NCBI RefSeq assembly: GCF_000688375.1 | Contig: NZ_JIAF01000004.1 | Location: forward strand, 434,001 to 498,000 | Reading direction: 5' to 3' | Source of the DNA: Prevotella sp. HUN102 | GTDB lineage: Bacteria; Bacteroidota; Bacteroidia; Bacteroidales; Bacteroidaceae | DNA: 64,000 nt | Shown here: positions 6,914-17,259 of the stretch, piece by piece | How the letters are laid out: each line of letters opens with the position of its first letter | How positions within the stretch are numbered: position 1 is the stretch's first letter | Notes under the pieces: generated by a model | What the model was told of the DNA's origin: nothing | The model's input: only the letters and a program-made list of their open reading frames with translations | The model's database searches: none | Translations under genes and position numbers: made by a program

Positions 6914-9346
6914 TTACAATGTAACGCTGAGACCTACGTACCAAGTTGCGCCGTAGACCGGTGCATACATAAATGCCGCATCGTCGCCGTGCTTCTCATC
7001 CTGAAGATAGCTGAACACGTTCTTGCCACCGCCATAGACATTGAACGCACCAAGGCGTTTTGCAATGCGGCAGTTCCACAATGTGAAGGCATTTGTCTTC
7101 TTGATCTTTGAAGTTTTAGGCGCATCTTCAGAGTTGTAGTCGATATACATCTGACCCTGCAACGAACCGGTAACAGAGAACGACCAAGTACCCGGAGTGT
7201 ATTCGAGGTTCAAGTCGCCCGTTGTTGATGGGAAACGAGAGATATAACGGCTTTCCTTAGCGTATGCGAGACGTTCAGGTGCTTCTTTGCATTCGTCGGA
7301 TGTAGGGTCAGACCACTCTGAACGCTCGTGCTTGAACTTACCTTGATTGAACGTGAGGTTCAAACCTGCCGTAAAGTTTCTGAAAAGCTGAGCCTTCGCA
7401 CCGAGTTCAACACCCTGAACATAGGCGTCGTCCACGTTTTCCCACTGATAGGTGTAGCCGAGTTTCTTCACTTCGTCGCTTGCCGGAGAGAACTGTATCT
7501 TGTCTTTCAAGTCTGTACGGAAGAGGTTTGCGCTCAACTGGAAGTTCTTTCCATAGTAGTCAGCCGATACGTTGTAGCTGATTGAGCGTTCGCCGTCGAG
7601 GCTTGAAGACTTCCATACACGTGGAGAACCGGAACAGAGGTGCAGGTCTTCAGAGAAACCGTAAGGCGCACGGTAGCCGGTACCGAAGTTGGCACGGAGC
7701 ACCAATGAAGGATTTACCTCGTACTTGATGGCCAGACGCGGATTGATGGAAGTGTGGCTGAACTTTGTCTGTGGGAAGTTGCCGTCGAATACCTTCTTGC
7801 TTGAAGTGTATTCCTCGCCGGAGTTGTGGCTGTCGATGCGAATACCGGGCACAACTGTAAGGTTTGGAAGAATGTTCCATTCGTCCTGAACGAAGAATCC
7901 AAACTCATTTGCGTGCTTCTTTCCGAGCGATGTGTAAGCCTCGCCGAAGTATGTGCTCGTGCTGTCGTCTACACAGTAGAGACCTGTCTCACGCAAGCGT
8001 GTGAAATAGCCCTGAACACCTGCGAGCAGCGTGTGGTTGCCGAGGTTGGTAGTGAAAGTGAGAGAAGGAGTGAACGAATTTTCTCTTGCAAGATACGGAC
8101 GCATCATTTCAACGTCGGGACTTTCGTTGTTGTGTGTCTTCTGATAGCTGCCGAGGAACGTGTCGTTGGTGGCATTGCGCTTGTGGTGCACATACGCCAT
8201 AGCGAGGTTCAGCTCGGAACGGGAGCCTATTGGCAATGTATAAGCCAAATCAGCGGAAAGACGGTTGGTCTTGATGTTCTCCGTACCTGCTGAGAATGGG
8301 TTCAGATAGAGGTCGTCGGTCATTGTACCACCGATGCGCTGCTCGTCCATAGCCTTACCACGGATAACGAGTTTGTCGTTCTTGGCGAACGGATTATAGA
8401 CGTAGAGACTCATTCCCACGTTGTTCATCTGACTGTAAACACGGTCTGAAACGCCGTCCTTGTGCTTAATCTCATCGCGTGTCATACCGTTCTGCGTATC
8501 ATCAACAGCATCCATCTCCGTGCGCTGCGCCGTTACCATCAAACCAATGTTGTTGAAGCGCATAGAACCCGAACCCTTATAGTTCTTGAAGCCCCAGTTG
8601 CCGAACTGAACATCGCCGGTTATGGATGGTTCAAAGGTTGGTTCCTTTGAAATGATGTTGATAGCACCTGCAACGGCACTACTGCCGTAAAGCGCAGAAC
8701 CTGCACCCTTCACTACTTCAAGACGGTCCACGTCGTTGGTACCCATCTGCTGCAAGCCGTAAACGCCTGCAAGACCTGAATAGATAGGTTCGCCGTCTAC
8801 CAATACCTGTGTGTGCTCGGCACCGAGACCCTGCATACGCACCATAGAGAAGTTGCAGAACTGGCACTGCTGCTCTACACGGATGCCCGGAACGCCCTCC
8901 AATGCCTCGTAAAGGTTCTGTGCATTCTTGCGGTTGATGGCCGAAGAGGTGAGCACTTCGGTACGGATGGGCACATTCTTCACAAAGTGTTGCGTGCGGG
9001 TACCGGTAACTACTACCTGACTGAGTTCCAATGCGTCCTTGTTGAGCAGGAACGACACATTGACACTCTTTTCCTTTTCCATCATCACTTCAAGTTCCAG
9101 CTCCTGATAGCCGTCAAGACTGGCCACGATGGTCTGCTTTCCGACAGGCAGGTTCGCCATCTTGAAGTGTCCCGTAGCATCACACTTCGTGGTAAGGTTG
9201 GTACCTTTCACGGTAATAGTGGCATAAGCCAAATGGGCATTGCTTTCCTTTGCTTTTACGTCTCCGAAAAGCATTGCATCGGTCTTCTGCGCCATCGACA
9301 CAACAGCGCAGAGCATACCTACGAATAAGATAAAGATTCTTTTCAT
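6914..9346 (-). CDS. TonB-dependent outer-membrane receptor
   Basis: An 810-aa receptor. Signal peptide (..VVSMAQ), a carboxypeptidase-regulatory-like beta domain (residues about 25-105), the TonB-box region and plug (VVVTGTRTQHFVKNVPIRTE, LVDGEPIYSGLAGVYG, RLEVVKGAGSALYGSSAVAGAINI) and a C-terminal 22-strand-type barrel ending in a hydrophobic strand (YVGLSVTL). The plug carries a CxxC pair (QQCQFCNFSMVRMQG) seen in a subgroup of Bacteroidetes receptors of the BtuB/Cir/heme type; whether it binds a metal is unknown. No SusD partner is present, so polysaccharide uptake is unlikely and a metal, heme or cobamide ligand more likely. A TACCTTTG box lies at 9388-9395 on the minus strand. Confidence 0.88.
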   Translation of the reverse strand: MKRIFILFVGMLCAVVSMAQKTDAMLFGDVKAKESNAHLAYATITVKGTNLTTKCDATGHFKMANLPVGKQTIVASLDGYQELELEVMMEKEKSVNVSFLLNKDALELSQVVVTGTRTQHFVKNVPIRTEVLTSSAINRKNAQNLYEALEGVPGIRVEQQCQFCNFSMVRMQGLGAEHTQVLVDGEPIYSGLAGVYGLQQMGTNDVDRLEVVKGAGSALYGSSAVAGAINIISKEPTFEPSITGDVQFGNWGFKNYKGSGSMRFNNIGLMVTAQRTEMDAVDDTQNGMTRDEIKHKDGVSDRVYSQMNNVGMSLYVYNPFAKNDKLVIRGKAMDEQRIGGTMTDDLYLNPFSAGTENIKTNRLSADLAYTLPIGSRSELNLAMAYVHHKRNATNDTFLGSYQKTHNNESPDVEMMRPYLARENSFTPSLTFTTNLGNHTLLAGVQGYFTRLRETGLYCVDDSTSTYFGEAYTSLGKKHANEFGFFVQDEWNILPNLTVVPGIRIDSHNSGEEYTSSKKVFDGNFPQTKFSHTSINPRLAIKYEVNPSLVLRANFGTGYRAPYGFSEDLHLCSGSPRVWKSSSLDGERSISYNVSADYYGKNFQLSANLFRTDLKDKIQFSPASDEVKKLGYTYQWENVDDAYVQGVELGAKAQLFRNFTAGLNLTFNQGKFKHERSEWSDPTSDECKEAPERLAYAKESRYISRFPSTTGDLNLEYTPGTWSFSVTGSLQGQMYIDYNSEDAPKTSKIKKTNAFTLWNCRIAKRLGAFNVYGGGKNVFSYLQDEKHGDDAAFMYAPVYGATWYVGLSVTL

Positions 9347-9613
9347 AAAATGATTAATTCAATTGCAATTATTATTTTTATTGGGTGCAAAGGTAGGAAG
9401 AACATACGAGTACGACAATACCCAATAATGGGTAAAAAAAAGTTAATACACTATCAGAAACATAAGGTTAAGCCTTCAGATACCTAATATTTATGATAAA
9501 ACTTTGCAGAACTCAACTCCATTTAACTGCGTATCATTCAACGACATTCGGATAAAATCAAATTTAAATAGTATCTTTGCAGCTCAAAAACTAATTAGAA
9601 AGAATAGAAGACA

Positions 9614-10162
9614 ATGAAGAAAAACCTATGGATTATGGCTGCCGCCGCAACCGGTATGCTGTTTCTGGGCAGTTGCGGCACTACGCAAAAAAGCACTCCA
9701 ACCACTAACGAACCCGTAACTGCCCCCATCGTGGTGGAAACTGTTGCGCCGGAACCGGAGATTATCAGCATTGCAGAGGCTGTGGAAATATTCCAAACCC
9801 CTGACAAAGCTGCCGAAATTGCCAAGAAATACGGCTACAAACTCACGAGTAATTACGAAATCTACCGACTCGACAAGTTCTCAAAGCTCTATTATAAGAA
9901 TTGCCGACTTGCCAAAAAGCTCACAGCCGACAAATATGAGGATTATCCTAAGCCGCTGAAAAAGGGAATTTCGAGCTACGTTGCTTTCAGAAACAACGCC
10001 ATAATAATAGGTGTGTTCAATCAAAAGGCCTACGACAACCTCGTGGCACAGGTAAAGGCAGCCGGGTTTACACTCGATATGGCTGGCAATGAGGACATTT
10101 ACGTGAAGGGCGACAGGAAGATTGCCTGCTATGCAGACGGAAAAATGGTCAGAGTGCAGTAG
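9614..10162 (+). CDS. Lipoprotein of unknown function
   Basis: A 182-residue protein with a type II signal peptide (MLFLGSCGTTQ, lipobox LGSC), a Thr/Pro/Val-rich linker (residues about 25-55), and a compact alpha/beta domain (residues 55-182) with helices such as KAAEIAKKYGYKL and a C-terminal DIYVKGDRKIACYADGKMVRV. I do not recognise the family. It should be anchored to the outer or inner membrane facing the periplasm. A TATCTTTG box at 9572-9579 lies 34 bases ahead of the ATG. Single gene, divergent from the TonB receptor. Confidence 0.8.
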   Translation: MKKNLWIMAAAATGMLFLGSCGTTQKSTPTTNEPVTAPIVVETVAPEPEIISIAEAVEIFQTPDKAAEIAKKYGYKLTSNYEIYRLDKFSKLYYKNCRLAKKLTADKYEDYPKPLKKGISSYVAFRNNAIIIGVFNQKAYDNLVAQVKAAGFTLDMAGNEDIYVKGDRKIACYADGKMVRVQ

Positions 10163-10463
10163 GAAACAGGGCGCAGCAAGCACCGTATTTCCAAGCAGAA
10201 TATCGAAATGTTAAAACGGATAATAATTATTTACAATGCCGTTTTCATAACTCCCGTATTTGAAAAATAAAATTTTTCATTTGCAAATATGCGAGTTTTT
10301 AGACTCACTTGTAATATACTGGCAATCAAATTATTACGATTTTGAATTAAAAATATAGTAAAAAAACATCGCAGAAAAAGCGAAATTCCGACGCATAAAA
10401 ACGATATTTGGGAGAGAACAGAAGCACATCGGCATCTTGAGAATCGGACAAATGAATTTCGTT

Positions 10464-10516
10464 TGTGCGAAGAACGCACTATCATCTTCGCACGATTGAT
10501 TTCCATTCTTCGCAAG
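10464..10516. repeat. Phased CTTCGCAAG-type array (three sites)
   Basis: TGTGCGAAG, CTTCGCACG and CTTCGCAAG are centred at 10468, 10490 and 10512, 22 bp apart. Upstream at 10253-10275 is a segment (CGTATTTGAAAAATAAAA) also found near the right ends of element copies 2 and 3, so 10230-10520 may be a rearranged copy. The rest of 10163-10827 holds no convincing gene. Confidence 0.65.
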
Positions 10517-10827
10517 AATAAAAACCTCCGTAATGGAATTGCAGAAAAAAGCGAGAGAACCTGATCCTTATTTTTCCAGAACAGAGTTTCCGGAAGTGTT
10601 AAAATCCTACCATTTTTATTTACAGTTCTGGGGCAGATTAAGTCTGAAACGGCAAGATAATAGCGAAACCGACTCGTTTGCCCGGCAACCCGGCAACTCG
10701 TCGGCTTATCAACTTGCCCTCAACCTGCCCCTAACTCGGATTGCACTATGCGTTTTTCATAAATTCCCTTTGCAGTTCCCCCGAATTACACTAACTTTGC
10801 AATCAGATAACAAATAATCAAGCATAT

Positions 10828-12891
10828 ATGGAAGAAAAGAAATTCAAGCGCACCACCGTTACGGCCGCATTGCCTTATGCCAACGGAGGTGTTCATATAG
10901 GCCACCTTGCCGGAGTCTATGTGCCTTCTGACATCTACGTCCGCTACTTGCGACTGAAGAAAGAGGAAGTAATCTTCATCGGAGGAAGCGACGAACACGG
11001 CGTGCCTATCACGCTGCGTGCCAAGAAAGAAGGCGTTACGCCACAGGACGTTTGCGACCGTTACCACAAGATGATCAAGGATTCCTTCGAGGAATTTGGC
11101 ATTTCGTTCGATGTTTACAGCCGTACCACCAGCGAAATCCATCATAAATTCGCCTCAGATTTCTTCCGTAAGCTCTACGACGAGGGCAAACTCACGGAAC
11201 AGGAAAGCGAACAGCTCTACGACGAGGAAGCTAAACAGTTCCTTGCCGACCGATACGTGATGGGCGAATGCCCCCATTGCCACAACGAGAATGCCTATGG
11301 TGACCAGTGCGAGAAGTGCGGCAGCGACCTCAGTCCTATGGAACTGATCAATCCCCGTTCCACCATTTCCGGTTCAAAGCCCGTAATCAAGAGCACCAAG
11401 AACTGGTATCTGCCGCTGAACGACTATCAGGAATGGCTCAAGCAGTGGATTCTCAACGAGCACAAGGAATGGCGTCCGAACGTTTACGGCCAGTGCAAGA
11501 GCTGGTTGGATATGGACTTGCAGCCCCGCGCTATGACGCGCGACCTCAACTGGGGTATTCCTGTACCCGTAGAAGGTGCTGAGGGCAAGGTGCTCTACGT
11601 ATGGTTCGATGCGCCTATCGGATATATCTCGAACACGAAGGAACTCTGCGACCGCGAACCTGAGCGTTTCGGCACTTGGCAGAAGTGGTGGCAGGATCCG
11701 GAATCGCGTCTTGTACACTTCATCGGCAAGGACAACATCGTGTTCCATTGCGTCATCTTCCCGAGTATGCTCAAGGCACACGGCGACTATATACTGCCGG
11801 ACAATGTGCCGTCCAACGAGTTCCTCAACCTTGAGAACGATAAAATATCCACAAGCCGCAACTGGGCTGTGTGGCTTCACGAGTATCTCCGCGACTTTGA
11901 AGGCAAGCAGGACGTGCTGCGCTACGTGCTTACGGCGAATGCTCCCGAGACAAAGGACAACAACTTTACGTGGAAGGATTTTCAGGAGCGCAACAACAGC
12001 GAGCTGGTAGCCGTGTACGGCAACTTCGTGAATCGTGCATTGCAGCTCACTTGGAAATATTGGAACGGCGTTGTGCCTGCGTGCGGCGAACTGCTCGACG
12101 TGGACAAGCAGGCAATTCAGGAATTTAAGGACGTGAAGGAGAAGGTGGAAGGCTATCTCGATGCGTTCAAGTTCCGCGAAGCACTCAAGGAAGCGATGAA
12201 TCTGGCGCGTATCGGCAATAAGTACATCACTGAATGCGAGCCTTGGAAGGTGTGGAAGACCGACCCGAAGCGTGTCGAGACCATCCTCAACCTCTCTCTC
12301 CAGTTGGTTGCCAACCTCAGCATCGCCTTCGAACCGTTCCTTCCTTTCAGCAGCAAAGAGCTTCGCCGGATGATCAATATGACGGAATACGAATGGGCAT
12401 CGCTCGGTTCTACCGACCTGCTCAAGGCCGGACATCAGCTCAATGAGGTGCATCTCCTCTTTGAAAAGATTGAGGACGACGCCATCAACGCACAGCTCCA
12501 GAAGCTCGAGGACACAAAGAAGGAGAACGAAGCAGCCAACTACAAGGCTGAACCTCTCAAGGCCGACATTCCTTTCGAGGACTTCGAGAAGCTCGACATC
12601 CGTGTAGGGCACATCATCAAGTGCGAGAAGGTAAAGAAGAGCAAGAAGCTCCTCCAGTTTACCATCGACGACGGTTCGGGCACAGAGCGTACCATTCTCA
12701 GCGGCATCGCTGCCTACTACGAGCCGGAACAGCTCACGGGCAAGGACGTGCTCTTCGTTGCCAACTTCGCGCCCCGTAAAATGATGGGCATCGAAAGCCA
12801 AGGTATGATTCTTTCAGCCGTCAATTTCGATGGTTCGCTTACTGTAACGACTACGATGGGCGAAGTAAAGCCGGGCAGTCAGGTGGGTTAA
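10828..12891 (+). CDS. metG: Methionine--tRNA ligase
   Basis: A 687-aa class I tRNA synthetase charging tRNA-Met. N-terminal [22 protein letters not shown] holds the HIGH motif, [11 protein letters not shown] the Met pocket, [18 protein letters not shown] the zinc knuckle insert, and [11 protein letters not shown] the KMSKS-like loop. The C-terminal 110 residues ([26 protein letters not shown]) are the EMAP/Trbp111-type tRNA-binding and dimerisation domain, as in E. coli MetG. A TAACTTTG box lies at 10792-10799, giving a short leader. Monocistronic: a hairpin follows about 65 bases after the stop. Confidence 0.97.
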   Translation: MEEKKFKRTTVTAALPYANGGVHIGHLAGVYVPSDIYVRYLRLKKEEVIFIGGSDEHGVPITLRAKKEGVTPQDVCDRYHKMIKDSFEEFGISFDVYSRTTSEIHHKFASDFFRKLYDEGKLTEQESEQLYDEEAKQFLADRYVMGECPHCHNENAYGDQCEKCGSDLSPMELINPRSTISGSKPVIKSTKNWYLPLNDYQEWLKQWILNEHKEWRPNVYGQCKSWLDMDLQPRAMTRDLNWGIPVPVEGAEGKVLYVWFDAPIGYISNTKELCDREPERFGTWQKWWQDPESRLVHFIGKDNIVFHCVIFPSMLKAHGDYILPDNVPSNEFLNLENDKISTSRNWAVWLHEYLRDFEGKQDVLRYVLTANAPETKDNNFTWKDFQERNNSELVAVYGNFVNRALQLTWKYWNGVVPACGELLDVDKQAIQEFKDVKEKVEGYLDAFKFREALKEAMNLARIGNKYITECEPWKVWKTDPKRVETILNLSLQLVANLSIAFEPFLPFSSKELRRMINMTEYEWASLGSTDLLKAGHQLNEVHLLFEKIEDDAINAQLQKLEDTKKENEAANYKAEPLKADIPFEDFEKLDIRVGHIIKCEKVKKSKKLLQFTIDDGSGTERTILSGIAAYYEPEQLTGKDVLFVANFAPRKMMGIESQGMILSAVNFDGSLTVTTTMGEVKPGSQVG

Positions 12892-12955
12892 GCACACCGG
12901 AATTACCCCCTCCGGGGCATATCAGTCCCGACAGCAGCTATCCTCTATCAAAAAA

Positions 12956-12995
12956 ATCATCCTCATCAGCTCCTGATAAAGCCGATGAGGATGAT
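12956..12995. terminator. Hairpin after metG
   Basis: Perfect 12-bp stem ATCATCCTCATC (12956-12967) / GATGAGGATGAT (12984-12995), preceded by an A-run and followed by TTCCTTT. Confidence 0.65.
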
Positions 12996-13085
12996 TCCTT
13001 TGGGGAGAGAAACGAGGGAATTATCCCTGCATCCCTTTTCCATTAATATCACATTCAAGAAATAAACACCAATCATTTAAATACG

Positions 13086-13205
13086 ATGAAGACGGCATTC
13101 ACTTTACTGCTATTTATCTTTGCAGGCATCCTTGCACTCTCTTCCAGTACAGGTAACATCGAAGAAGACGTCAAGCTGCAATTATTGAAGTACATAACTG
13201 TGTAA
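13086..13205 (+). CDS. Possible small exported peptide (39 aa)
   Basis: ATG at 13086 opens a 39-codon frame: MKTAFTLLLFIFAGILALSS, an ideal signal-peptide-like segment, then a 19-residue tail STGNIEEDVKLQLLKYITV. It may be a genuine small secreted or membrane peptide, or the leftover 5' end of a lost gene. Against it: the coding stretch itself contains TATCTTTG, which could be a promoter box, and there is no second line of evidence. Confidence 0.35.
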   Translation: MKTAFTLLLFIFAGILALSSSTGNIEEDVKLQLLKYITV

Positions 13206-13351
13206 TCTCAACTGTGTCAAGGCTCAAATCCTTTATTCACTTCCATCCGTGGATAATACGATTTTTCTTTACATTACATTTATTGGTCAATAAGGTATAC
13301 CAACATTGCAATCCTATTGATTTACAACCATTTACACACGAACTTAAATTG

Positions 13352-13412
13352 CAATGCAATCTTCGCAAGAATGGAAATAGAAAATTTATCCATTGATTAT
13401 CAGTCATTTATG
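13352..13412. repeat. Short CTTCGCAAG element with tail, copy 1
   Basis: CTTCGCAAG centred at 13365, then ATGGAAA and ATTGATTATCAG starting 27 bp after the centre. One site only; the position 22 bp upstream is degenerate. The remainder of 13206-13598 shows nothing else. Confidence 0.6.
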
Positions 13413-13598
13413 GTGGTTGTGAAAAATAAAACAAGTTGAGAAGAGAGAAAGTAGAGAAGGAAGCCAGTTGATAGTGAAAGTGAACCAATGTGCTTTACTG
13501 TTTATCCCACCGTTTAAGCACCATTTTTCTTTGTTTTCTTGAATTTTCGAGGCGATTTCCCCTTTCTCCCTAATAATATATAAATATCTCGTATTTAT

Positions 13599-13629
13599 TT
13601 TGTTATACGATTAACTTGCAGTAACTTTG
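13599..13629 (+). promoter_or_regulatory. Promoter of metK
   Basis: TTTG (13599-13602), 19 nt, TAACTTTG (13622-13629), then a 35-base leader. Confidence 0.7.
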
Positions 13630-13664
13630 TAGTCTTTAAATCAATTTCAGTATAAATTTAGGAT

Positions 13665-14957
13665 ATGGCGTATTTATTTTCATCGGAATCGGTATCAGAG
13701 GGACATCCTGACAAAGTTGCTGACCAGATCAGCGACGCATTGCTCGACCAGTTTTTGGCTTACGACAAGAATGCCCGCTGTGCGATTGAGACTTTCAACA
13801 CTACGGGACAGGTGGCTATTATGGGCGAGGTACGTTCTTCACAGTATATCGATCTTCCTACGATTGCCCGTAACACAATCAATAAAATAGGTTATACAAA
13901 GGCTGAATATCAGTTCGATGGCAATAGCTGCGGCATTCTTTCCGCTATCCACGAGCAGAGTTCAGACATCAATCGTGGTGTGGACAACGGCGATGAGGAC
14001 AATCAGGGTGCCGGCGATCAGGGAATGATGTTCGGCTATGCCTGCAACGAGACAGACAACTATATGCCTGTTACGCTCGATTTGGCGCACCTTCTTATGA
14101 GCACCTTGGCTGATATCCGCAAGGAAGGCAGGGAAATGCTTTATCTGCGTCCGGATTCAAAGAGTCAGGTTACGGTGGAATTCAGCGACGACAACATACC
14201 ACAGCGCATCGTTACTATTGTGGTTTCAACCCAACACGACGATTTCATCAAGCCGGCTGATAACACGGTGGAGGCTCAACTGAAGGCCGACAAACAGATG
14301 TTGGATAAGATTTACGAGGATGTGGTCAATATCCTGATGCCACGTGTGAAGGCACAGATTACATCTGATAAGGTGCTTGCACTCTTCAACGATGATATTC
14401 AATACCACGTGAACCCTACGGGCAAGTTCGTTATCGGCGGTCCTCACGGCGATACCGGTCTTACCGGCCGAAAGATTATCGTAGATACCTATGGAGGTAA
14501 GGGAGCACACGGTGGTGGTGCTTTCTCAGGTAAGGATTCATCAAAGGTAGACCGTTCGGCAGCCTACGCGGCACGCTACATCGCAAAAAATATGGTTGCG
14601 GCGGGAGTGAGCGACGAGGTGCTCGTGCAGTTGGCCTATGCCATCGGCGTTGCAGAGCCGGTAAGCGTGTATGTGAACACTTACGGCCGTTCACACGTGA
14701 ATATGACAGACGGCGAGATTGCCGAAAAGCTCAAGGCAATGTTCGACCTTCGTCCGAAGGCTATCGAACGCCAGTTGAACCTCCGTCAGCCGATGTATCT
14801 CGAAACGGCTGCCTATGGCCACATGGGGCGCAAGAACGAGAAGGTAATGAAGACTTTCGAGAGTCATTATCACGAAAAGAAAGAAATTGAAGTGGAGCTG
14901 TTTACTTGGGAGAAACTCGACCGGGTAGACGAAATAAAGAAGGCTTTCGGTCTTTAA
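13665..14957 (+). CDS. metK: S-adenosylmethionine synthetase
   Basis: A 430-aa enzyme that makes S-adenosylmethionine from methionine and ATP in the cytosol. It begins [21 protein letters not shown] with the ATP-binding His, has [12 protein letters not shown], and the P-loop-like [22 protein letters not shown]. It is longer than E. coli MetK (about 384 aa) through an internal segment near residues 150-220, a known feature of Bacteroidetes enzymes. It heads a tightly spaced run with the DUF4271 gene (7-bp gap) and hemD. Confidence 0.97.
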   Translation: MAYLFSSESVSEGHPDKVADQISDALLDQFLAYDKNARCAIETFNTTGQVAIMGEVRSSQYIDLPTIARNTINKIGYTKAEYQFDGNSCGILSAIHEQSSDINRGVDNGDEDNQGAGDQGMMFGYACNETDNYMPVTLDLAHLLMSTLADIRKEGREMLYLRPDSKSQVTVEFSDDNIPQRIVTIVVSTQHDDFIKPADNTVEAQLKADKQMLDKIYEDVVNILMPRVKAQITSDKVLALFNDDIQYHVNPTGKFVIGGPHGDTGLTGRKIIVDTYGGKGAHGGGAFSGKDSSKVDRSAAYAARYIAKNMVAAGVSDEVLVQLAYAIGVAEPVSVYVNTYGRSHVNMTDGEIAEKLKAMFDLRPKAIERQLNLRQPMYLETAAYGHMGRKNEKVMKTFESHYHEKKEIEVELFTWEKLDRVDEIKKAFGL

Positions 14958-14964
14958 ATAAACT

Positions 14965-15930
14965 ATGGCGAAGACGGACTCAACAGCAATCCCGCCATAT
15001 ACCGCAAGTGTAAACCGGCAAGAGAGCACAGCAGGGCAGGACACAACTGCCACCTCTATGCTGCTGATGAAAGATAGTGTGGCGCAGACTGAATCATATC
15101 AGTCTGCGAACTCGCATCTTATGGATTCCTTTGATCTCCCGGGTTTCAGTCTTTTCGGCAAGGAAATGAAGGGATTGGACGGGTTTTTCAACAAGGATTC
15201 CGAACTTGGTTCCCAAATGGGAACCGTACACGATGGCGTTTTGGGCGATCCTGCACCGTACAGTGTCAGCAATGATGATACTGTTGCCGGTGCATTGCTC
15301 GTTTGTTTCGCCTTGGCAATGCTTGCCGCTTCGATGTCGCGCAACTTCATATTGCGCCAACTGAAAGGCTTGTTCCATCTTCCCCACCGGCGCACGAACG
15401 TGGGCGAGACGGCCTACGAGGTGCGTTTCCAGTTGTTTTTGGTGGTGCAGACGGCACTTATGTTCAGCATTACCTATTATCTCTACAATCGCAGCCTTAC
15501 CGGCGGTTCGTATATCTTCGATTCGCAGTTGCTTGTCATGGGCATCTACTTCGCCATCTTCCTTGGCTATTTTCTCATTCGGTATTTGTTGTATTCCGTT
15601 GTAAACTGGGTTTATTTCCCACGCAGGAGCAATATTCAGTGGGCGCAGTTCCGCCTCTTCCTCACATCGGTGGAGGGAGTGCTGCTCTTTCCCGGCGTTC
15701 TGCTGCTGATATATTTCGGAGTATCAATAGAATATGCGCTGATTTACGTTGCAACTGTTGTGATTCTGACCAAAATACTCACCTTTTATCAAGGGTTTGT
15801 AATCTTTTTCAAAAGAACAAATGTCAGTTTGCAAATAATTTTGTACTTTTGTGCCCTTGAATTAATGCCATTGACGGCATTGTTGGGCATCTTGACATAT
15901 ACAGGTAACTATTTGACTATAAATTTTTAA
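14965..15930 (+). CDS. DUF4271 membrane protein
   Basis: A 321-aa protein: about 100 polar, Ser/Thr-rich residues, then several hydrophobic segments (VAGALLVCFALAMLAASM, LFLVVQTALMFSITYYLY, LLVMGIYFAIFLGYFLI, GVLLFPGVLLLIYFG, and two more). It matches the DUF4271 family, which in Bacteroidetes sits directly before hemD, as here (6-bp gap). No biochemical role is established; the constant neighbourhood suggests a membrane role tied to tetrapyrrole synthesis or simple transcriptional coupling. Confidence 0.85.
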   Translation: MAKTDSTAIPPYTASVNRQESTAGQDTTATSMLLMKDSVAQTESYQSANSHLMDSFDLPGFSLFGKEMKGLDGFFNKDSELGSQMGTVHDGVLGDPAPYSVSNDDTVAGALLVCFALAMLAASMSRNFILRQLKGLFHLPHRRTNVGETAYEVRFQLFLVVQTALMFSITYYLYNRSLTGGSYIFDSQLLVMGIYFAIFLGYFLIRYLLYSVVNWVYFPRRSNIQWAQFRLFLTSVEGVLLFPGVLLLIYFGVSIEYALIYVATVVILTKILTFYQGFVIFFKRTNVSLQIILYFCALELMPLTALLGILTYTGNYLTINF

Positions 15931-15936
15931 GATACG

Positions 15937-16686
15937 ATGATAAAAAAAATCTTGGTATCACAGCCTAAACCGGCTAGCGATAAGTCGCCATACTACGACA
16001 TTGCTAAGGAACTTGGTGTTGATTTGGTGTTCAGACCATTCTTCAAGGTTGAGGGATTATCTGCAAAAGAGTTCCGTCAGCAGAAGATTAATCTGCTCGA
16101 TTACACGGCTGTGGTATTCACTTCGCGCCACGCAATTGACAATTACTTCAAGTTGGCGCAGGAAATGCGCATTACCATTCCTGAAACGATGAAGTATTTC
16201 TGTGTTATTGAGACGATAGCACTGTATATACAGAAGTATGTCCAATACAGAAAGCGCAAGGTTTTCTTCGGCGATTCAGGAAAGATTGACAGTCTGATAC
16301 CACAGATGGTCAAGCATAAGGACGAGAAATATCTCATACCTCAAAGCTCCGTTCACAACGATGCCATCAACGACTTGCTTACAAGCAACAAACTCAAGCA
16401 TAAGGAGTGCGTGATGTATCGCACCGTGAGCAACGACCTGACCGAAGAGGAGAAGAAATCGTTCGACTACGACATGCTCGTTTTCTTCAGTCCGACCGGC
16501 GTTCGTGCGCTGAAGGACAATATGCCGGACTTTGTTCAGGGCGATATTAAGATTGCGGCGTTTGGTCCTGCTACTGCAAAGGAAGTGATAGATCAGGGAC
16601 TTCGTCTCGATCTCGAGGCTCCTTCAAAGGAATATCCTTCGATGACCGGTGCTTTGCGCGCTTTCTTGGAAAAGAACAATAAGTAA
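15937..16686 (+). CDS. hemD: Uroporphyrinogen-III synthase
   Basis: A 249-aa HemD-family protein that closes hydroxymethylbilane to uroporphyrinogen III in heme and cobamide synthesis. The two-lobe fold is visible as paired motifs: LLDYTAVVFTSRHAIDNYF in lobe one and DMLVFFSPTGVRALKDNM followed by IAAFGPATAKEVIDQGL in lobe two. HemD sequences diverge strongly, but these positions and the length fit. No other heme biosynthesis gene lies in the window. Follows the DUF4271 gene in the same transcript. Confidence 0.88.
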   Translation: MIKKILVSQPKPASDKSPYYDIAKELGVDLVFRPFFKVEGLSAKEFRQQKINLLDYTAVVFTSRHAIDNYFKLAQEMRITIPETMKYFCVIETIALYIQKYVQYRKRKVFFGDSGKIDSLIPQMVKHKDEKYLIPQSSVHNDAINDLLTSNKLKHKECVMYRTVSNDLTEEEKKSFDYDMLVFFSPTGVRALKDNMPDFVQGDIKIAAFGPATAKEVIDQGLRLDLEAPSKEYPSMTGALRAFLEKNNK

Positions 16687-16745
16687 GTTGGAATCTTTTC
16701 CAACCTGTTCTTTGTTTTCAAAAACCAATTAATTTCCAACAGATT

Positions 16746-17249
16746 ATGCCTACTCTCCACAGCAATACATTCCGAAAGGAGGAACGGCTATGCAGCAAGA
16801 AGCTCATAGACACGCTCTTTTGTGGAGGAGGCAGCAAGTCGCTCGCTGCATTTCCACTAAGGGCAGTCTATCTGGAAATGAAAACAGCCTGTGAGAAAGC
16901 AAGTCCCGTCTGTGAGGAAGCGAAAACAGTCTGCGTTGAAGCGGAAGACAGTTCGGATTCCATCGCAGCATCAGACGTAAAAGCAGCAGAAAGCCATCAT
17001 CCTCAAGTGCAGATGCTCGTGAGTGTTCCGAAAAAGCACTTCAAGAGAGCCGTGAAGCGCAACAGGGTAAAGCGGCAGGTGCGGGAAGCCTATCGCAAGA
17101 ATAAGACTATCTTGCTCGACAAACTGTCGGAAAATCCCGACAAGCACATTTTGCTTGCCTTCATCTGGTTGGCCGACGAACTGTACGGTACGGCAGAAAT
17201 TGAGGCAAAAGTATGCAATCTGTTGCAGCGAATCTCTGAAAGAATCTAA
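16746..17249 (+). CDS. rnpA: Ribonuclease P protein component
   Basis: A 167-residue RnpA, the protein subunit that helps the RNase P RNA remove tRNA 5' leaders. N-terminal [18 protein letters not shown] and the RNR signature [21 protein letters not shown] are present. It is longer than the usual 115-130 residues because of an acidic, Cys/Glu/Ser-rich insert of about 40 residues (about residues 40-80) between the first strand and the [14 protein letters not shown] strand. Here it follows hemD rather than rpmH, and precedes yidD by 10 bp. Confidence 0.93.
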   Translation: MPTLHSNTFRKEERLCSKKLIDTLFCGGGSKSLAAFPLRAVYLEMKTACEKASPVCEEAKTVCVEAEDSSDSIAASDVKAAESHHPQVQMLVSVPKKHFKRAVKRNRVKRQVREAYRKNKTILLDKLSENPDKHILLAFIWLADELYGTAEIEAKVCNLLQRISERI

Positions 17250-17259
17250 GCGTAAGAGG

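Noticed and set aside
10533..10817. Plus-strand 94-aa frame before metG
   Set aside because: It runs through the metG promoter, has no family resemblance, and its composition is that of spacer DNA.
11374..12801. 475-aa minus-strand frame opposite metG
   Set aside because: Shadow frame; metG on the plus strand is unmistakable.
13214..13396. Plus-strand 60-aa frame
   Set aside because: It lies across a short CTTCGCAAG element and has no signal, domain or promoter of its own.
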